Notes: generated from the sequence alone by a model not told the origin. 64,000 nucleotides of DNA from Cavia porcellus (GCF_034190915.1 NW_026947514.1:7724201-7788200); one strand, 5' to 3'. Shown: positions 32,878 to 44,849, counted from the stretch's first letter. A program made the numbers and translations.

Positions 32878-33150
32878 AGTTTGACCACACTGTGACAACG
32901 AATCTGAGAAAATCAATGTAAAGGGAAGAGAGTTGTTCTGGCTCACAGTTTGAGCGGCTCAGTCCCTGGCTGGCTGGCTGCAGAGTTCCTCAGCCTGTCC
33001 TGAGGCAGCACTCCGGTGGTCAAAGGGTGTGGCGGAGCAAAAGTTAACAGGAAGGAGAGCAGGAGAGATAGGGGGCTGGGGACAGCATGCCCCCAGTAAC
33101 CTTCCCACTTCATAACAGAGCTTCCAGGAACAAACTGTTAACAGCTGGTG
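32878..33150 (-). mobile_element. MaLR-like fragment
   Basis: TTGACCACACTGTGACAACG, GGCTCACAGTTTGAGCGGCT and GGTGTGGCGGAGCAAAAGTT, the same family as the segments at 20.1 and 22.0 kb. Confidence 0.5.
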
Positions 33151-33369
33151 AGAACCATAGCCGTCCCTCTGTTGCTGAGGGAGTGTGAAGTGCCACCAGC
33201 TCTGGGAGGCAGTTTGGCGGCTCCTTGGGAGGTTCACCAGCATTGCTGCTGTCCTCAGTGCCAGTCCTAATACCCATGCGTACAATCCACAACAAGTGTT
33301 AACACGAGAACTCATGCGCGCCTGTTCGTGGCAGTTCTGCTCACAGTAGCCAGAAGGCAAAAAGGACTC

Positions 33370-33650
33370 TGTTGTGAGTTAGAGCCCAAATGTCTCCCAA
33401 AAGCTCTACAGTTGAATGTTTGGTTCCTGATGCAACAGGACTGTTTAGGAGCCCTTAGGGACAGAATGATGCTCAGCGGATTCATTCGCTTAGGGACTCT
33501 GAGCTGAGTGAGCTCTGGGGACGGTGCTCCGGCAGGAATGACTCCCTCGCTGTGTCCACCTGCCATCAGGTGAGCACCCAGCATAGGCCCTGTCCCCTTA
33601 AACCCAGGGACAGAGGCCAACACAAACCCACACCCCTCAGCGAATGAAGG
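33370..33650 (+). mobile_element. MaLR LTR fragment
   Basis: GCCCAAATGTCTCCCAAAAG, TTGAATGTTTGGTTCCTGAT and GCAACAGGACTGTTTAGGAG resemble the 5' part of a MaLR LTR. Confidence 0.5.
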
Positions 33651-34354
33651 ATTAGATGAAATGAAGGTCGTTCAGTGATTACAAGGAACAAAGTCTGAGC
33701 ACCGTGGTCCATGCTTAGAATCACAGCACTTGGGAGCCTCAGGCGGGAGGTCCAGGAGTTTGAAGCCAGCCTGGGCTGGGTACCAAACCTTGCCAAAGAG
33801 GGGCGGGGTGGGAATGCAGCTTTGTAAAGAGGTCCTGTGTTGAACCCCAGTACTGGTTAAAAACAGGATGTCGCTCTGTGGTAATGTTTTTGCCTGAAGT
33901 GAGAGGCGCTGGATTCAGTCACCGGCACCCAAAAAAACAAAAGCCAATGAAGTAACGAGTATGTGCTCTAGCTTGAGCTTTGAAAACACCGCGCCAAGGG
34001 GGAGAGAGCAGGCATGAGGCTGTGTACCGCGCGATTCCGTTTATACAGAGAAGCGTGATGGGCAAATCCCTACAGGCAGCCGGTGAGGGTGGTGGCTGCC
34101 GTGAGTGGGGAGAGGGCTCACAGGGTGACCCCTGATGAGCCTGCAGTTTCCTGTGCCACCAGATCATGGCGGGTGAGGTCAGCACCATGAAAAACACACT
34201 TTAAAATGGTTACGCTGATTCATGTTAAATCCATCTTACCACTAAACGGGGCTCTATTTAAGTTTATGTTATTTAAAGAGCTGAAATGAGTGTGCCATTA
34301 CAATAAACCTAATTTCTCATTCAGGGTACTGCTAGAAGCTTCATGGATAATTTA

Positions 34355-34478
34355 TTTTGAGGCAGGGTCTCATTGTGCAGTTCAGGCTGGGGCTCACTAT
34401 GTAGCTTAGGCTGGCCTCTAACTCAGGTCTGTCCTCCTGCCTCAGCCTCCCAAGTGCTGGTGTTACAGGTGTGTGATA
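34355..34478 (-). repeat. B1 SINE, minus
   Basis: TTTTGAGGCAGGGTCTCATT through CAAGTGCTGGTGTTACAGGT. Confidence 0.85.
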
Positions 34479-34811
34479 TGTGAGTTTTTTAAAAGCAAGA
34501 AAATACCATACAAGTTGATAGCTTATGCCTACATCACAGAGCTTGTTAAAAATTTTCAGCAGCTTTTTTTCTTCTTTTGTACTGAGGATCAAACCCAGGG
34601 CTTTTGCACTGAGCTACATCCTCAGTCCTATTTAAATTTTTTAATTTTGAGAACGAGTGTTAGTATTCATGTATACCCACTTGCATCTTTCCACTGCAAG
34701 GTTTGTATTTCTCTCTGACCCACTGGTTGGAATGCTGACTTTAAACTCAAAAGCAGCCTTGCAAAAACCAATCTTATCTGACAAATTGGCTCAATAGACA
34801 AACCATTCTGA

Positions 34812-34817
34812 TTTATT
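34812..34817 (-). terminator. AK7: Candidate AK7 polyadenylation signal AATAAA
   Basis: The first AATAAA I see on the minus strand after the AK7 stop codon, about 400 bases downstream. A polyadenylation signal fits here, but an unrecognised variant signal closer to the stop cannot be excluded. Confidence 0.4.
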
Positions 34818-35214
34818 ACTGTCTCTAACACTATTGGACATTGGGTCATAACCAGTTGTGCAAAATCATTAGCCTCCATACTAGGGTAATAGGATTCTAT
34901 AGTCTGTAAATCAAATTACTATACATATGAATATGCAGAGGCACAATACTAGAACAGACCTGAGGATGAAACATTAAATCTGTTTTGCTGTGGGCTGGGC
35001 ACAGATGTGCTGCTCATCTCTTTTCAAAGAAAGTTTTAACAAAGTACTCAGCTATTGCCATACTGATTTTTATAGTGGTTCTACTTTATAAAATATTTAC
35101 TTACAGGGAAAAAAATTTCAAAATCTGGGAAATAAACTTGAAAGGGAGTTTTTCAATGACAATGTTAACTTGATGTCCTATCCTGAAGTTACAGGACACA
35201 AGGTCTTCAAAGTT

Positions 35215-35253
35215 TTACTGCGTTTCAGGATTGTTCTTGAAAAGATACTCTGC
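35215..35253 (-). CDS. AK7: AK7 terminal coding exon
   Basis: TTTAATTGTAG acceptor, then 12 codons reading AEYLFKNNPETQ and TAA (35,217-35,215). It completes the Dpy-30 motif begun in the previous exon. Human AK7, as I recall it, ends almost identically (NNPEAQ). Confidence 0.95.
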   Translation of the reverse strand, partial: AEYLFKNNPETQ

Positions 35254-35740
35254 CTACAATTAAAAGGAAAAAATGTAAACAGTTAACAAAGCATTTATTA
35301 TTAGTCTTTTTTTTTTTTTTTGTACTGAGGATCAAACTCAGAAGTGCTCTGCCACTGGGCTACCCCAGCCCATTTTACTACTAATTTTGAAAGTGGGTCT
35401 TGCTAAATCTCTAAGCTGACCAGGCTGGGAGATGCTCAGAGTGCTGCAGGTACATGGCACGTTTATAATTAAGAACACGGGCTGGGGCTGCAGCTTCATG
35501 GGAGAGCACTTTTTTTTTTTTTTTATGAGAACGTGGTTGTAGCACGTAACGTTTACACTACTTGTATGGAGCTGGTACCTGCAATAACCCGACTCCCCTC
35601 CTTTTCCCACTCCTCTCAGCCCCTCCCTCACCCTCTCTCCATTTCTTGATCGCCTTTCCCCTTGAGAAAGGTCTATACCCCTACTTCCTGTGAGCTTGTA
35701 TTTTGTTCTTTATTGATGGAGCACTTCCTCGGTTCAGTCT

Positions 35741-35741
<1 letters not shown>

Positions 35742-35783
<42 letters not shown>
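35742..35783. repeat. (CA)n microsatellite
   Basis: About 20 CA units following a short ID-like 3' end (GGAGCACTTCCTCGGTTCAG). Confidence 0.95.
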
Positions 35784-35784
<1 letters not shown>

Positions 35785-35831
35785 CAAAATATAAACATAC
35801 ACCATATTTTAAAAAATTAAAATACATAAAT

Positions 35832-35978
35832 AGCTGGGCATGGTGGTGCACACCTGTAGTCCCAGCACTCGGGAGGCTGAGGCAGGAGGATTGCTGTGAG
35901 TTTGAGGCCAGCCTGAGCTACAGAGTGAACTCAAGGCCAGCCTGAACTACATGGCGAGACCATGTCTCAAAAAACAAA
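35832..35978 (+). repeat. B1 SINE, full length
   Basis: GCTGGGCATGGTGGTGCACA through GAGACCATGTCTCAAAAAAC. Confidence 0.92.
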
Positions 35979-36049
35979 CATGCAAAATACATAAATAAAG
36001 CTTCCAAATGAATAATAATAACAGTCATACCATATAGGGATATGTGGGA

Positions 36050-36118
36050 AAGCGGGAGAGAGGAGGAACGAGGAGGAGGAGGAAGAAGAGAAAGAGAAGG
36101 CAGAGGAGGAGGAGGGGA
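36050..36118. repeat. GGA/GAA purine-rich repeat
   Basis: A run of AGGAGGAGGA-type sequence on the plus strand. Confidence 0.9.
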
Positions 36119-36254
36119 AATCTTGCTGCAGACTGTAAATGGATTAGAAGCTATTTCCCAGATAACCAGATGGTTTCTCTGTCTCACCAAGCTTTCTGCT
36201 AACGTGAAGGCGTATTTTATTTTCAAATCAATATTTAAAAAAATTAAATCTCAG

Positions 36255-36360
36255 GGGGCTGGGGATTTAGCTCAGCGGCATAAGTGCCTGCCTTGCAAGC
36301 AGGCAGCCGTGAGTTTGATCCCCGGTACCGATAAAAATGAAAAAGACAAAAAAAAAAAAA
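36255..36360 (+). repeat. ID-type SINE
   Basis: GGGGCTGGGGATTTAGCTCA, GTGAGTTTGATCCCCGGTAC and an A tail; close to 13,863-13,945. It lies 20 bases from the AK7 Dpy-30 exon donor. Confidence 0.92.
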
Positions 36361-36377
36361 AAAATTAAATCTCTTAC

Positions 36378-36536
36378 CAGAAAATCAACAGGATCATCCG
36401 GCCTAATTTTACAGCACTCATTGAGCCCTTGCAGGAGCGTCGGCATGACGTGGGTGATTAAGTAGTTCCTCAGCGGGGTGGACTGAGCCTCCAGTAACTC
36501 TCTCTCTTCTCTCTTCACTTCCTCTAGTTGTTTGTT
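36378..36536 (-). CDS. AK7: AK7 exon: Dpy-30 motif
   Basis: Acceptor ATTCATAG and donor GTAAGAG bound 159 bases (53 codons, phase 0 at both ends). The peptide runs from [16 protein letters not shown] to [10 protein letters not shown]. The stretch [20 protein letters not shown] is the helix-turn-helix of a Dpy-30 domain, which in axonemal proteins docks on AKAP-like partners such as radial spoke components. Confidence 0.96.
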
Positions 36537-36627
36537 CTATGAATGCAACATATCGGGTTACAGTTACAGTCAGAAAGGGGAGAACATGTTTACAACTGCC
36601 CCCAGCGTTTTTTTTTTTTTCAGAGAC

Positions 36628-36647
36628 GGGGGGGGGGGGGGGGGGGG
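36628..36647. repeat. (G)20 run
   Basis: Twenty consecutive G within a reversed B1 (next to its poly-T), a potential G-quadruplex. Confidence 0.9.
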
Positions 36648-36765
36648 TGTCGTCTCCCTACACAGTTCAGGCTGACCTTGAACTCACTATGTAGCCCAGG
36701 ACGGCCTCAAACTCACAGAGATCCTCCTGCCTCAGCCTCCTGAGTTTTGGGATTATACATGTGCA
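36640..36765 (-). repeat. B1 SINE, minus
   Basis: ACAGTTCAGGCTGACCTTGA through GAGTTTTGGGATTATACATG. Confidence 0.85.
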
Positions 36766-36794
36766 CTTTTTATTTATTTATTTATCTTTTTTTA

Positions 36795-37120
36795 AAGGCC
36801 GGGTTTCACCGTTAGTTCACACCAGCCTTGAACTTAGAACTTCTATGTGGTCCAGGCTGACCCTGAACTTGCAATTCTTCTGCCTCAGCCTCCGCATTGC
36901 TGGGATCATAGATGTGTATCCTTCTATAGATTGAATTTTCCTCCCCAATAGTGGGTATTGAAAACAGGTTCTTTGTACTGAGCATTTTACTTTTTGATGC
37001 AGGATCTTTCTAAGCCACTGAGTTGCCCAGGCTGGACTTGAACTTTTGATCCTCCTGCCTCAGCTTGCCAGTGCTAGGATTCCAGGAGCACGTCACCTAC
37101 CCGTGCACCATGCTCAGCTT
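36795..37120 (-). repeat. Two degraded B1 SINEs, minus
   Basis: CAGCCTCCGCATTGCTGGGA and CAGCTTGCCAGTGCTAGGAT mark two copies with a diverged ID-like piece between them. Confidence 0.65.
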
Positions 37121-37186
37121 GGATAACTTCTTATACACAAATAATTTTTTGCTGCTCGAGTGAAGGAAAGAAAGAGTGGAAGGAAG

Positions 37187-37352
37187 GAGCCGGGCGTGGT
37201 GGCTCATGCCTGTAATCCCAGCACTCGGGAGGCTGAGGCAGGAGGATCGTTGCGAGTTCGAGACCAGCCTGGGCTACAGAGTAAGCTCAAGACCAGCCTG
37301 AACTGCATAGTGAGATCCTGTCTCAAAAAGACCAAAAAAAAAAAAAAAAAAG
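37187..37352 (+). repeat. B1 SINE, full length
   Basis: AGCCGGGCGTGGTGGCTCAT through ATCCTGTCTCAAAAAGACCA plus A tail; among the least diverged copies in the window. Confidence 0.95.
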
Positions 37353-37949
37353 AGTGGAAGGAAGGAAGGAAGTGTTCTAGAAAGCTCGTAGGCTGTGCTA
37401 AGGGCCCTGGACATGAGTTCAGGGTGAGCACAGCAAGACAAAGACAACTGCGGGAGGTGGAACAGAGGAGGATTCTGGGCCCCTGGTGATGTCTGAGGCC
37501 CTAACTGAGCCTCATCCGGAGCCAGCCCTTCCCCTTGCACTGCTAAATGTTCTTTATGTCTATGATATCTTCAGTTTGCTTTTTCTGTAACTTGCAAGAT
37601 AGAGTCCTATTACTTAACTTTGAAGACTGAGCAAAAAAAAAAAAAAGTCCTATTATTTGTTTGAAAAGAGATCCTCCTGCCGCAGGCTCCCAACTGCTGG
37701 GATTACAGATGTGTACCACCAGAGGCAGAGGCAGGAGAATCACTGTGAGTTTGAGGCCCGGTTAAACTACCCAGTGAGTACCTGTCTCAAACAAGCAAAC
37801 AACAACAATAACATCAATGGTGTTTTCCATGACCAAACAAAAGCTTTATGCTTCTGTGTCGTCAAATCCACCCATCTTCCCCCGTTTTGATACCTGAGTC
37901 TGCTCTCTTGCTGGGCTACCGACCAAGACCCTGTCTCAAGTCAACAGAG

Positions 37950-38040
37950 AGAAGGGCGGGGGATTTAGCTTAGTGGCATAAGCGTCTGCCTTGCAAGTGC
38001 ATGGTCGTGAGTTTGATCCCCAGTAACGATTAAAAAAAAA
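37950..38040 (+). repeat. ID-type SINE
   Basis: GGGGATTTAGCTTAGTGGCA and GTGAGTTTGATCCCCAGTAA. Confidence 0.88.
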
Positions 38041-38494
38041 ATTAACAGAGAGCTATGAATGACGAATTGAGGAAAACTATTTGCAACCCATCCTAAAAAA
38101 CAAGGATAGTATAAAGATGTGTAAGAGCACACTATTTACCAGGCACTAGTCTCCATGATGACTCTGAGTTGTAGGAACTATCACACCCTCACTTTATGTT
38201 GGAGAAAACCATCCAAAGAGCAACGTGGGCAGGCCGAACCGCCACGGAGAGCGACATGGGATCTGGACTCCAGCAACACTTGGCAAATCAAGTGAGGCAA
38301 CTCCTGTTTCTCTTAACTTACTTATCATGAGCTCTTCTTACAAAATAAGGAAAAGACACACGGCCTAGCACAGACAGAGGAGATGGGCAACCTGTGATGA
38401 AATTTAAATTTCCAACAAATCTAAAAATGTTGTCACATCAGTGATCAGAGAGATGAACATGAATACAATGAGGTTAGGTTTGTTTGTTTGTTTT

Positions 38495-38640
38495 TGCCTC
38501 GTTGAGACAGGGTCTCGCTATGCAGTGCAGGCTGGCCTTGAGCTCACTCTTTAGCCCAGGCTGTCTAACCTGCAATGATCCTCCTGCCTCAGCCTCTCAA
38601 GTCCTGGGGTTACAAGTGTATGCCACCAAGCCTGGCTTAA
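38495..38640 (-). repeat. B1 SINE, minus
   Basis: TTGAGACAGGGTCTCGCTAT through TATGCCACCAAGCCTGGCTT. Confidence 0.85.
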
Positions 38641-38849
38641 GATTAGTTTTTTTCAGCTAAATTGAGAAACCAGAGTGAGAGGAAGTTAGGGGAACAGCTA
38701 AATGAGATATGAACTGAGTTACACATGAACTGGTAGAGGGTAGTTTTGAAATATATATCAAAATGTCTACTCTGATCCATCACGCATTAGGAATTTATGC
38801 TAAGGAGATTAACCAGTCATTAAAATACGTGTGCATGAGAACATCCCTT

Positions 38850-39130
38850 CTTCTTCCCTTTCCATGATATTTAATGAGTGCCTGTTACATGTCAGGCACT
38901 ACTCCAGGCATTGAAAATACAGTGGTGGTCAGCACAAACAGAGATCCTTCTACTCATATAACTTAAATTCTGTGCCAGGAGAAGGCAAGAAACAAGATAA
39001 ATATACAAAGTGTGCTAAAATGAGTGCAAAGAGGAAAGCTAAAAAGTATAAAGGGGTGAACATGTGGGTAGGGTCCAGAGTTGAAAATTTACATATGGAA
39101 ACCAGAGACAGCCTCAAGAGAGCAGATGTG
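38850..39130 (+). repeat. L2 3' fragment
   Basis: GAGTGCCTGTTACATGTCAG, GCACTACTCCAGGCATTGAA and AAATACAGTGGTGGTCAGCA match the L2 3' end. L2-like text resumes at 39,320-39,540 after a B1 insertion. Confidence 0.7.
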
Positions 39131-39305
39131 AGGAGGCTGGCTGTGGTGGTGCACACCTGATTTCGTAGCTCACACACCTGTAATCATAGCTCTCGGGGGT
39201 GGAGCCAAGAGGGTCACCATGAGTTCCAGGGCAGCCTGAACTGTATGGTAAGACCCTGTCCCAGAAACAAAACAAAATAAAACAAAACAAGAAGAAAAAA
39301 AAAAA
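39130..39305 (+). repeat. B1 SINE nested in L2
   Basis: GCTGGCTGTGGTGGTGCACA through AGACCCTGTCCCAGAAACAA with a small internal duplication of the left end. Confidence 0.7.
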
Positions 39306-40112
39306 CATGTGAGGTGGAGAAGGAAAACATCACACTGTAAACTTGGAGAGCTGCCAGGTCACACAGGAGCTCATGGGCCACGGGAAGGCAGGCGAACGTT
39401 TCCCTAATGGAGCCCCGTGATGTGGGAAGAGCTTTAAACAGAGACGACCATGGTGGATTTGCCTTTTAGAAGGAGTCCCTGGCAGCAGCATGGGGACAGA
39501 CTGGAGATGGATGGGGCAGAGCTGGCGACTGCAGCAGGAGGGTACTGGCTCATTCTTTGTTTCTGGTGTTTTGGAGATGGGTCTCACTATGTAGCCAGGC
39601 TGGCGCAGCCATCCTCCTGCCTCTCTCAGTCTCCTGGGTGCCAGGAGTACAGGCACCCACCAACACCCTACAGGGTTGCACATTTCTGGTAAGAAACACT
39701 GACCCTGGTCCAGAGAGGCGGAGAGCTGTGGATGTAACAGCGCTGTTCTGGGGAGCAGAATCACTTACTAGACATTGTGATCTGGGGCACAAGGACAGTG
39801 GGATGCACAGAGGTGTGGTGTTTAAATAAACACAGGAAGGTGTGTCAATCACAAGCCAACACAGAGAACGCTATACAGTTACATGATGTGTGTCAATTCC
39901 ACCCATGGGCGGCAGTTTTTAAAATTATATTAATTAATGCTAAGCATAGACCATGGGTGATTTTTAAAAGATGCTACACATGGCAGAAAACCTAACAACC
40001 ACCCTAACAAACAACCTGTCGGGGCATCTGTGTCTGCTCCCTATAGTGGGGTGGGGAAGGCAGGGGGCAGGGCGCTGCCAGCCTCCCCTCCCTGAGCTGC
40101 TCCTGCACTCAC

Positions 40113-40333
40113 CCACTCCTCCCAGCGAGCCATCCTCTCCGCGGCCTCTGCAGCCTCCTTCTGCTCCCGTGCCGCCTCTTCTGCAGCCTCCTTGGCCAAC
40201 CGCGCCTCTGCAGCCTTCAGCTCCAGCTCTGCCTTCTCCTCCTCGGTCAGACCGTAATTGCGAGGCTCCCCGATCTCTCGGATGAGCTGTTTGATAGCAA
40301 GTCTGTTCTGGGCATCTTCAAGTTTCCCTACGT
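40113..40333 (-). CDS. AK7: AK7 exon: charged helical region
   Basis: 221 bases between GATTCACAG and GTGAGT. It begins [18 protein letters not shown] and runs into an Ala/Glu/Lys-rich helix ([20 protein letters not shown]) ending MARWEEW. This is the end of the kinase domain and a likely coiled coil linking it to Dpy-30. Confidence 0.96.
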
Positions 40334-40599
40334 CTGTGAATCCCAGGAGAAAGGAGATGGACACAGCTTAGACGCCAGCCCTGCCAGCAGTGGGGAACAC
40401 GTCTGTAGTGTACATCAGCAACAGGAAAGGATGTCAGTTGCCACACTAAGGTTTCCTTCTCTAGTCGGCAGCACGTTTCAGGGTTCCTTTTCTCATGAGC
40501 AAATATTACAGGAATCTGAAAGGCATGGGTGGGAGGACTGCGCTTCGGTCGTGGATTCTAATAATCGCGCAAATGGTGGGGGCACTGACTGAAAGGAGG

Positions 40600-40885
40600 G
40601 TGTGCCCAAAGGCCTGTGTGTTAAGGCTTGGTCCCGGGCTGTGTGTGGGGTCTGTGCTGGAAGGTGGTGGAACCTTTAAGAGGAGCAGGAGCCTGGTGGG
40701 AGGTCCTACAGTCGGGGCTGTGTGCCCTTGGAGTGACTGGACCCCAGTCTTCCTTTACTTCCTGGCTGCCAGAGGAGCAGTTAGGATCTGACCCATGTGT
40801 TCTGTCATCCCAGGTCCAGAGAAAACACCAACATCACATGGATGGAACCCTCCTTAACTGTGAGCCAAAATAAAACTTCTATTAT
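40600..40885 (+). mobile_element. MaLR LTR fragment
   Basis: GGTGGAACCTTTAAGAGGAG, GAGCCTGGTGGGAGGTCCTA and CTGTGAGCCAAAATAAAACT (with its polyadenylation signal) are typical of MaLR LTRs. Confidence 0.7.
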
Positions 40886-41025
40886 TTAACTTTGTAGTAC
40901 TGGGGATTGGACCCAGGTCCTTCCGTATGCTGGGGAAGGGCTCTAAGAGATTCTTCAAAACGAGCTGAAAATTGTTGTACTCTAGGAAAAAAATAGCTTC
41001 GTTATATGTGTATTATAACAAAACT

Positions 41026-41978
41026 TGTAACGCGGGCTTACTGTATGTGTTTTCCTTTTCCCTTTGGATGACCTAATTGATGTGTTAATCAATGCTCTTC
41101 TCGGTAAAGAATTGTAAAATCTTACCTAATTGATATGTTAACCAGAGTTGCCCTCTACAAACAACAGAAGTGGTGTGAAAACAAGCTAATAAGGGTTGTT
41201 AATCACTGTTAGGCGCCTCTATTCTCCGCTAAAGAGCTAAAGAAAACTAGGATGGCCCTCTAATTTACACTTGTTTGAAGTAACTTGTTTGTGTGCAGGG
41301 AGATTTGAGTATTAGCTTAACCCTTTACCTGACCTTGGTCCCTCTCCCCAGAAAGATAGATAAACATAACCGCCGTTTTCTGTTCTGTATGGTCCCTTAT
41401 TGCCTCCCTCTCCCCTTACCTATCTATCTAAGCTAGGCCATAAAGATTTTGGGTTTCTGGTGACCTCTTCCTGACCCGGTGGTGTCATAAAATGTGCCTT
41501 AGCTTTAAAGAAATTACAGGAAAATGTTGTGGCTTAACCCTAATAAGTTCCAAATCCTTGTGAAGCCTTAAGTTTCAGCTTCTTGTAACTTTCGACCCCT
41601 TCCCACCTGTTAGTGTTAACAAGCTGTCCTGAGATAATTAGCTTTCTACTGGCTTCTCCAAATGTTATTGCAGATAATTCTTATCTGCAGGATGGGAGTA
41701 ACTCAAAAGGCACCAAAGGCTCCAGAGGTTGTCAGAACTAAGTGGACAGCTATACAGTTTCCAGATTCGGGTCAACAAGTTTGATGGCTCTGCAGGTTTC
41801 TTTGTTTCTCCCCGCTTTTTCCTCCAGCCTCTTTTTAAAGTCCTCCCTTCAGTCTCTGGCACGCAGTCTCCAAACTGGCTCCCAGAGACTCGTCACCAGG
41901 CCTGGAAATAAAGCCTTTGCTTCCCAAATTTCAGTCTCTTGCTTCCTTGGATTTTATACCGGGGTCCGAGTTATTACA
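41026..41978 (+). mobile_element. Solo ERV LTR (953 bp)
   Basis: The ends TGTAACG and TTATTACA form the expected TG..CA inverted termini. AATAAA at 41,907-41,912 and a C/T-rich U3-R-like region precede the end. Flanks AAACT and AAAAT could be a decayed 5-bp target-site duplication. No internal retroviral sequence is attached. The class is uncertain; the polyadenylation-signal region resembles class I LTRs. Confidence 0.65.
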
Positions 41979-41979
41979 A

Positions 41980-43925
41980 AAATGTGCCTGAAAATGTTCA
42001 AGCCAGGCTAGGACACTTCTTCAGAAGTTTCTACAGAAGGAAGTTCTGTACATGTTGGAAGCCAGTAAGAATGACCTGGAAGCTCTAATTTTTGTTTGTG
42101 AAAGTCAGTGACTCTGGGATAGATTTTAAATGCAAAATAAATTAACCATGTTACTCAGTCTTCTTGGATGTGGAAAAAAATCCAAACTCTGTGTCTGTGT
42201 CCCTTTCTCATTGCAGAGACACAGTATCTGCAGTTTAAGGAAGGAGATTTTTGTTTGGGTTCCTGTTTCAGTCTGCAGTGAGCTGGCTCCAGGGCAGAAA
42301 GGCAGGGGCATGGCAGGGGCCGCTGCTCACAGCATAGTGGACAGGAAGCCAAGAGATAACTGGGAAGGAAGAGAAACCCTTCCAGGCCAGGTCTTCAGTG
42401 ACCTGTGTCTTCCAGCCAGGCCCCACACCTCCCAACAACAAGCTGGCTGTCCTGTCCCACAGTCTAGTCCTCCTCCACAAGCCCACCTTGGGGTATATGA
42501 GGCTTTGGGGAGACCACCAGAAACAAACCCAACACCCCAGAATACATGACAAATGGTTTGTTTTTTGTTTTTTTCTCTTTTTGAGACAGGTTCTTACTAT
42601 GCAGTTTGGGCTGGCTTTGGGCTCACTTGTAGCCCAGGCTTGTCTCGAACTTCCAATGATCCTCCTACCTCAGCCTCCCGAGTGCTAAATAACTGTTAGT
42701 ATCAAGACTAAAGAGAAACAAAGAAAGAACAGGAGAAGGAAGAGACAGAGGAAGAGGAGGAGGAAGAGGGGAAAGGCTTATTAGACAGTGAGTTCCCCAT
42801 AAAGACACTGAGGCAGTAAGCTCTACACACTGTCTTGGTTTTTCCAGAAGGGGTCCCAAGAGAATGGTGTGCAGTGGACACATTTTGGCACTGACCCCTC
42901 CAGAACCTTCTGAGGGTCACTGCCTGCCCTACCCTCACCCACAGCCACATATGTGCTCTCTTGGTCCAGGCAACCTTGCAGGGCCATGTATTGGTCACGA
43001 GCACAACCAAGGCCTTCAGAAAGCAAAACATCACACAGACAGAAAAGCCACGTGGGTCACCTCTTGATTGCCTGACCTCTGATGAGTTTAGGTGTGTCTC
43101 GCCTTGATTCCTCTGAGTAGGGACAGCTCTGGGGTCACTAAGTGCCCCCAAATGTTTTCGAGAGGGTTCTCTCTGTGGAGAATGTGCTCCCCGGAACAGT
43201 GTCCCCAGCTCTCCTGCCCCCAGGCACTGCATGGGGCGGGTAACTTAACCTTGCCTTGAATCGTGTCCTTCTGGGAACATGGGACCGGGACCCGGAGAGC
43301 CACGTCCTGCTCTGAGCCGGACCCAAGGGTGACTTGGAAACTCCAGGGTGTGTGAGTGTGTGTGTGTGTGGGGTGGCCTCAGTCCTCCATGTGGGAGAGA
43401 CAGAGACAGAGGCACAGACAGACAGACAGATATCCAGGTATACAAAGAAAAAGCTGGGTTCCCAGCATCTTGACCAGGCCCTGTAGCAGACCCACTGTGG
43501 CCGACCTGTGCCATCTCCCCAGTGAACATCTGTCCACTTTCCTGCTGCTTTATTGCTAGTAGTGCCTGGCACAGAACTGGGCAGGTCGCGCTGGCTATGT
43601 GTTCACCCTCCCTTGTCATTTCTGTTTTTCTGGGTGTTTCTCCCTCTAAGCTTTCCGGATGCTTTTATAAACAATTTTTGGGAGCCTTTACTGAAAAGAT
43701 GACAATGGCTGTCTCCCTAGTTCTATAATGGAACCGTGTAAACTAATTTCCATGTTAGCAGGCGTGGAATCCTTGGCTTTTACATAGGAATATGCGTCCA
43801 GCACGCAGACCCTCACCCAGATGAGGACAAAACCCAGCCACTGCTGAGGGCGTAACAGAGAAGAATTTGCAGATTTACAAGTTATGTTCCTGTTTGTTTC
43901 TTCCTCTCCCACCCCCTTTGCTTTC
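41980..43925. other. AK7 intron segment, no gene seen
   Basis: Holds a reversed B1 (42,573-42,690), a GA-rich repeat (42,715-42,780) and a GACAGACA repeat near 43,390-43,432. The remainder is unassigned, and its short open frames lack recognisable motifs. Confidence 0.5.
42573..42690 (-). repeat. B1 SINE, minus
   Basis: CTTTTTGAGACAGGTTCTTA through CAGCCTCCCGAGTGCTAAAT. Confidence 0.8.
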
Positions 43926-43934
43926 TTCTTGTTT

Positions 43935-44045
43935 TTTTGAGACAGGGTCACACTAGGTTCAGGCCAGCCTCAAGCTCCTGGCTATCCTCCTGCCTCAGCC
44001 TCTCCAAGTGCTGGAATAACAGGCGTGCCCACCGTGCCCAGCTTT
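43935..44045 (-). repeat. B1 SINE, minus
   Basis: TTTTTGAGACAGGGTCACAC through GCGTGCCCACCGTGCCCAGC. Confidence 0.8.
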
Positions 44046-44849
44046 CTTTCCTAACAGGGCATCATTTGGTGCCTTACTTAGTATGACACTAACAACAGAC
44101 GCCTCAATGCACGTACCAGGCACTTGGCATCTTTCCTGTCCAGGCTTTGTAATGACCTTAGCCGTGACCCTCACAGACAGGACAACCGAGGCAGCGCCGG
44201 AACTGGAGTGAGCTTGTGGCCTGTGGTGGCCCCGCCCTAGCTGTCCCTCCCCACACTGAATCCAGACACTGCCTCATCTGCATGGCCCGGAAGTGACCTC
44301 CGGGCCAGGGGCCGCTGGTTTTTTCCACACCCGGAACAGAAGGACTGTCAGATCCAGAAGGCCAGGGGAGAAGTCCCAGGGTCCAGCAGGCCGAGAAAGC
44401 GGAAGGGTCTCTGAAAGCCCCGTTCTGGAGCCAGGAATGAGGACGGGGAGGCTGAGCCAGATCATATTTCCCCAGTGGCCATGGAGCACTAACAGGAGTT
44501 ACATGTTACAAAACACGGGAGGAAGGGATGAAAGGCTGCTTGCTTTTCTGGGTAGCAGCAGGGTGAGCTGACCTGTCTGAAGGCCAACAGGGGTCTGTGA
44601 ACACCCGCGTAGCTGGGCACGCCAGCACACACCCGGGAGGCTGACGCAGGATTGCAAGTCTGAACCCCCTGGGCAGCTTAGGAACCCACTGAGAGCTTGC
44701 TCAAAAGACAAAAATATTAAAGGGCTGGAGACACCGCTCAGCGCCAAGACCCTGGGTTCAGCCCCATTCATGAAGGGGCTGGTCGGGTGGCACATGGACC
44801 ATGCAGCAATGTACTGGACAGAAACCTCAGGCGATCCCATGCATTTTTT

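Larger units (their letters stand above)
32110..34790. other. Convergent intergenic gap between the septin retrogene and AK7
   Basis: Septin (plus) and AK7 (minus) point towards each other. The gap holds MaLR-like fragments (32.88-33.15 and 33.37-33.65 kb), degraded SINEs and some unassigned sequence. No gene recognised. Confidence 0.6.
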
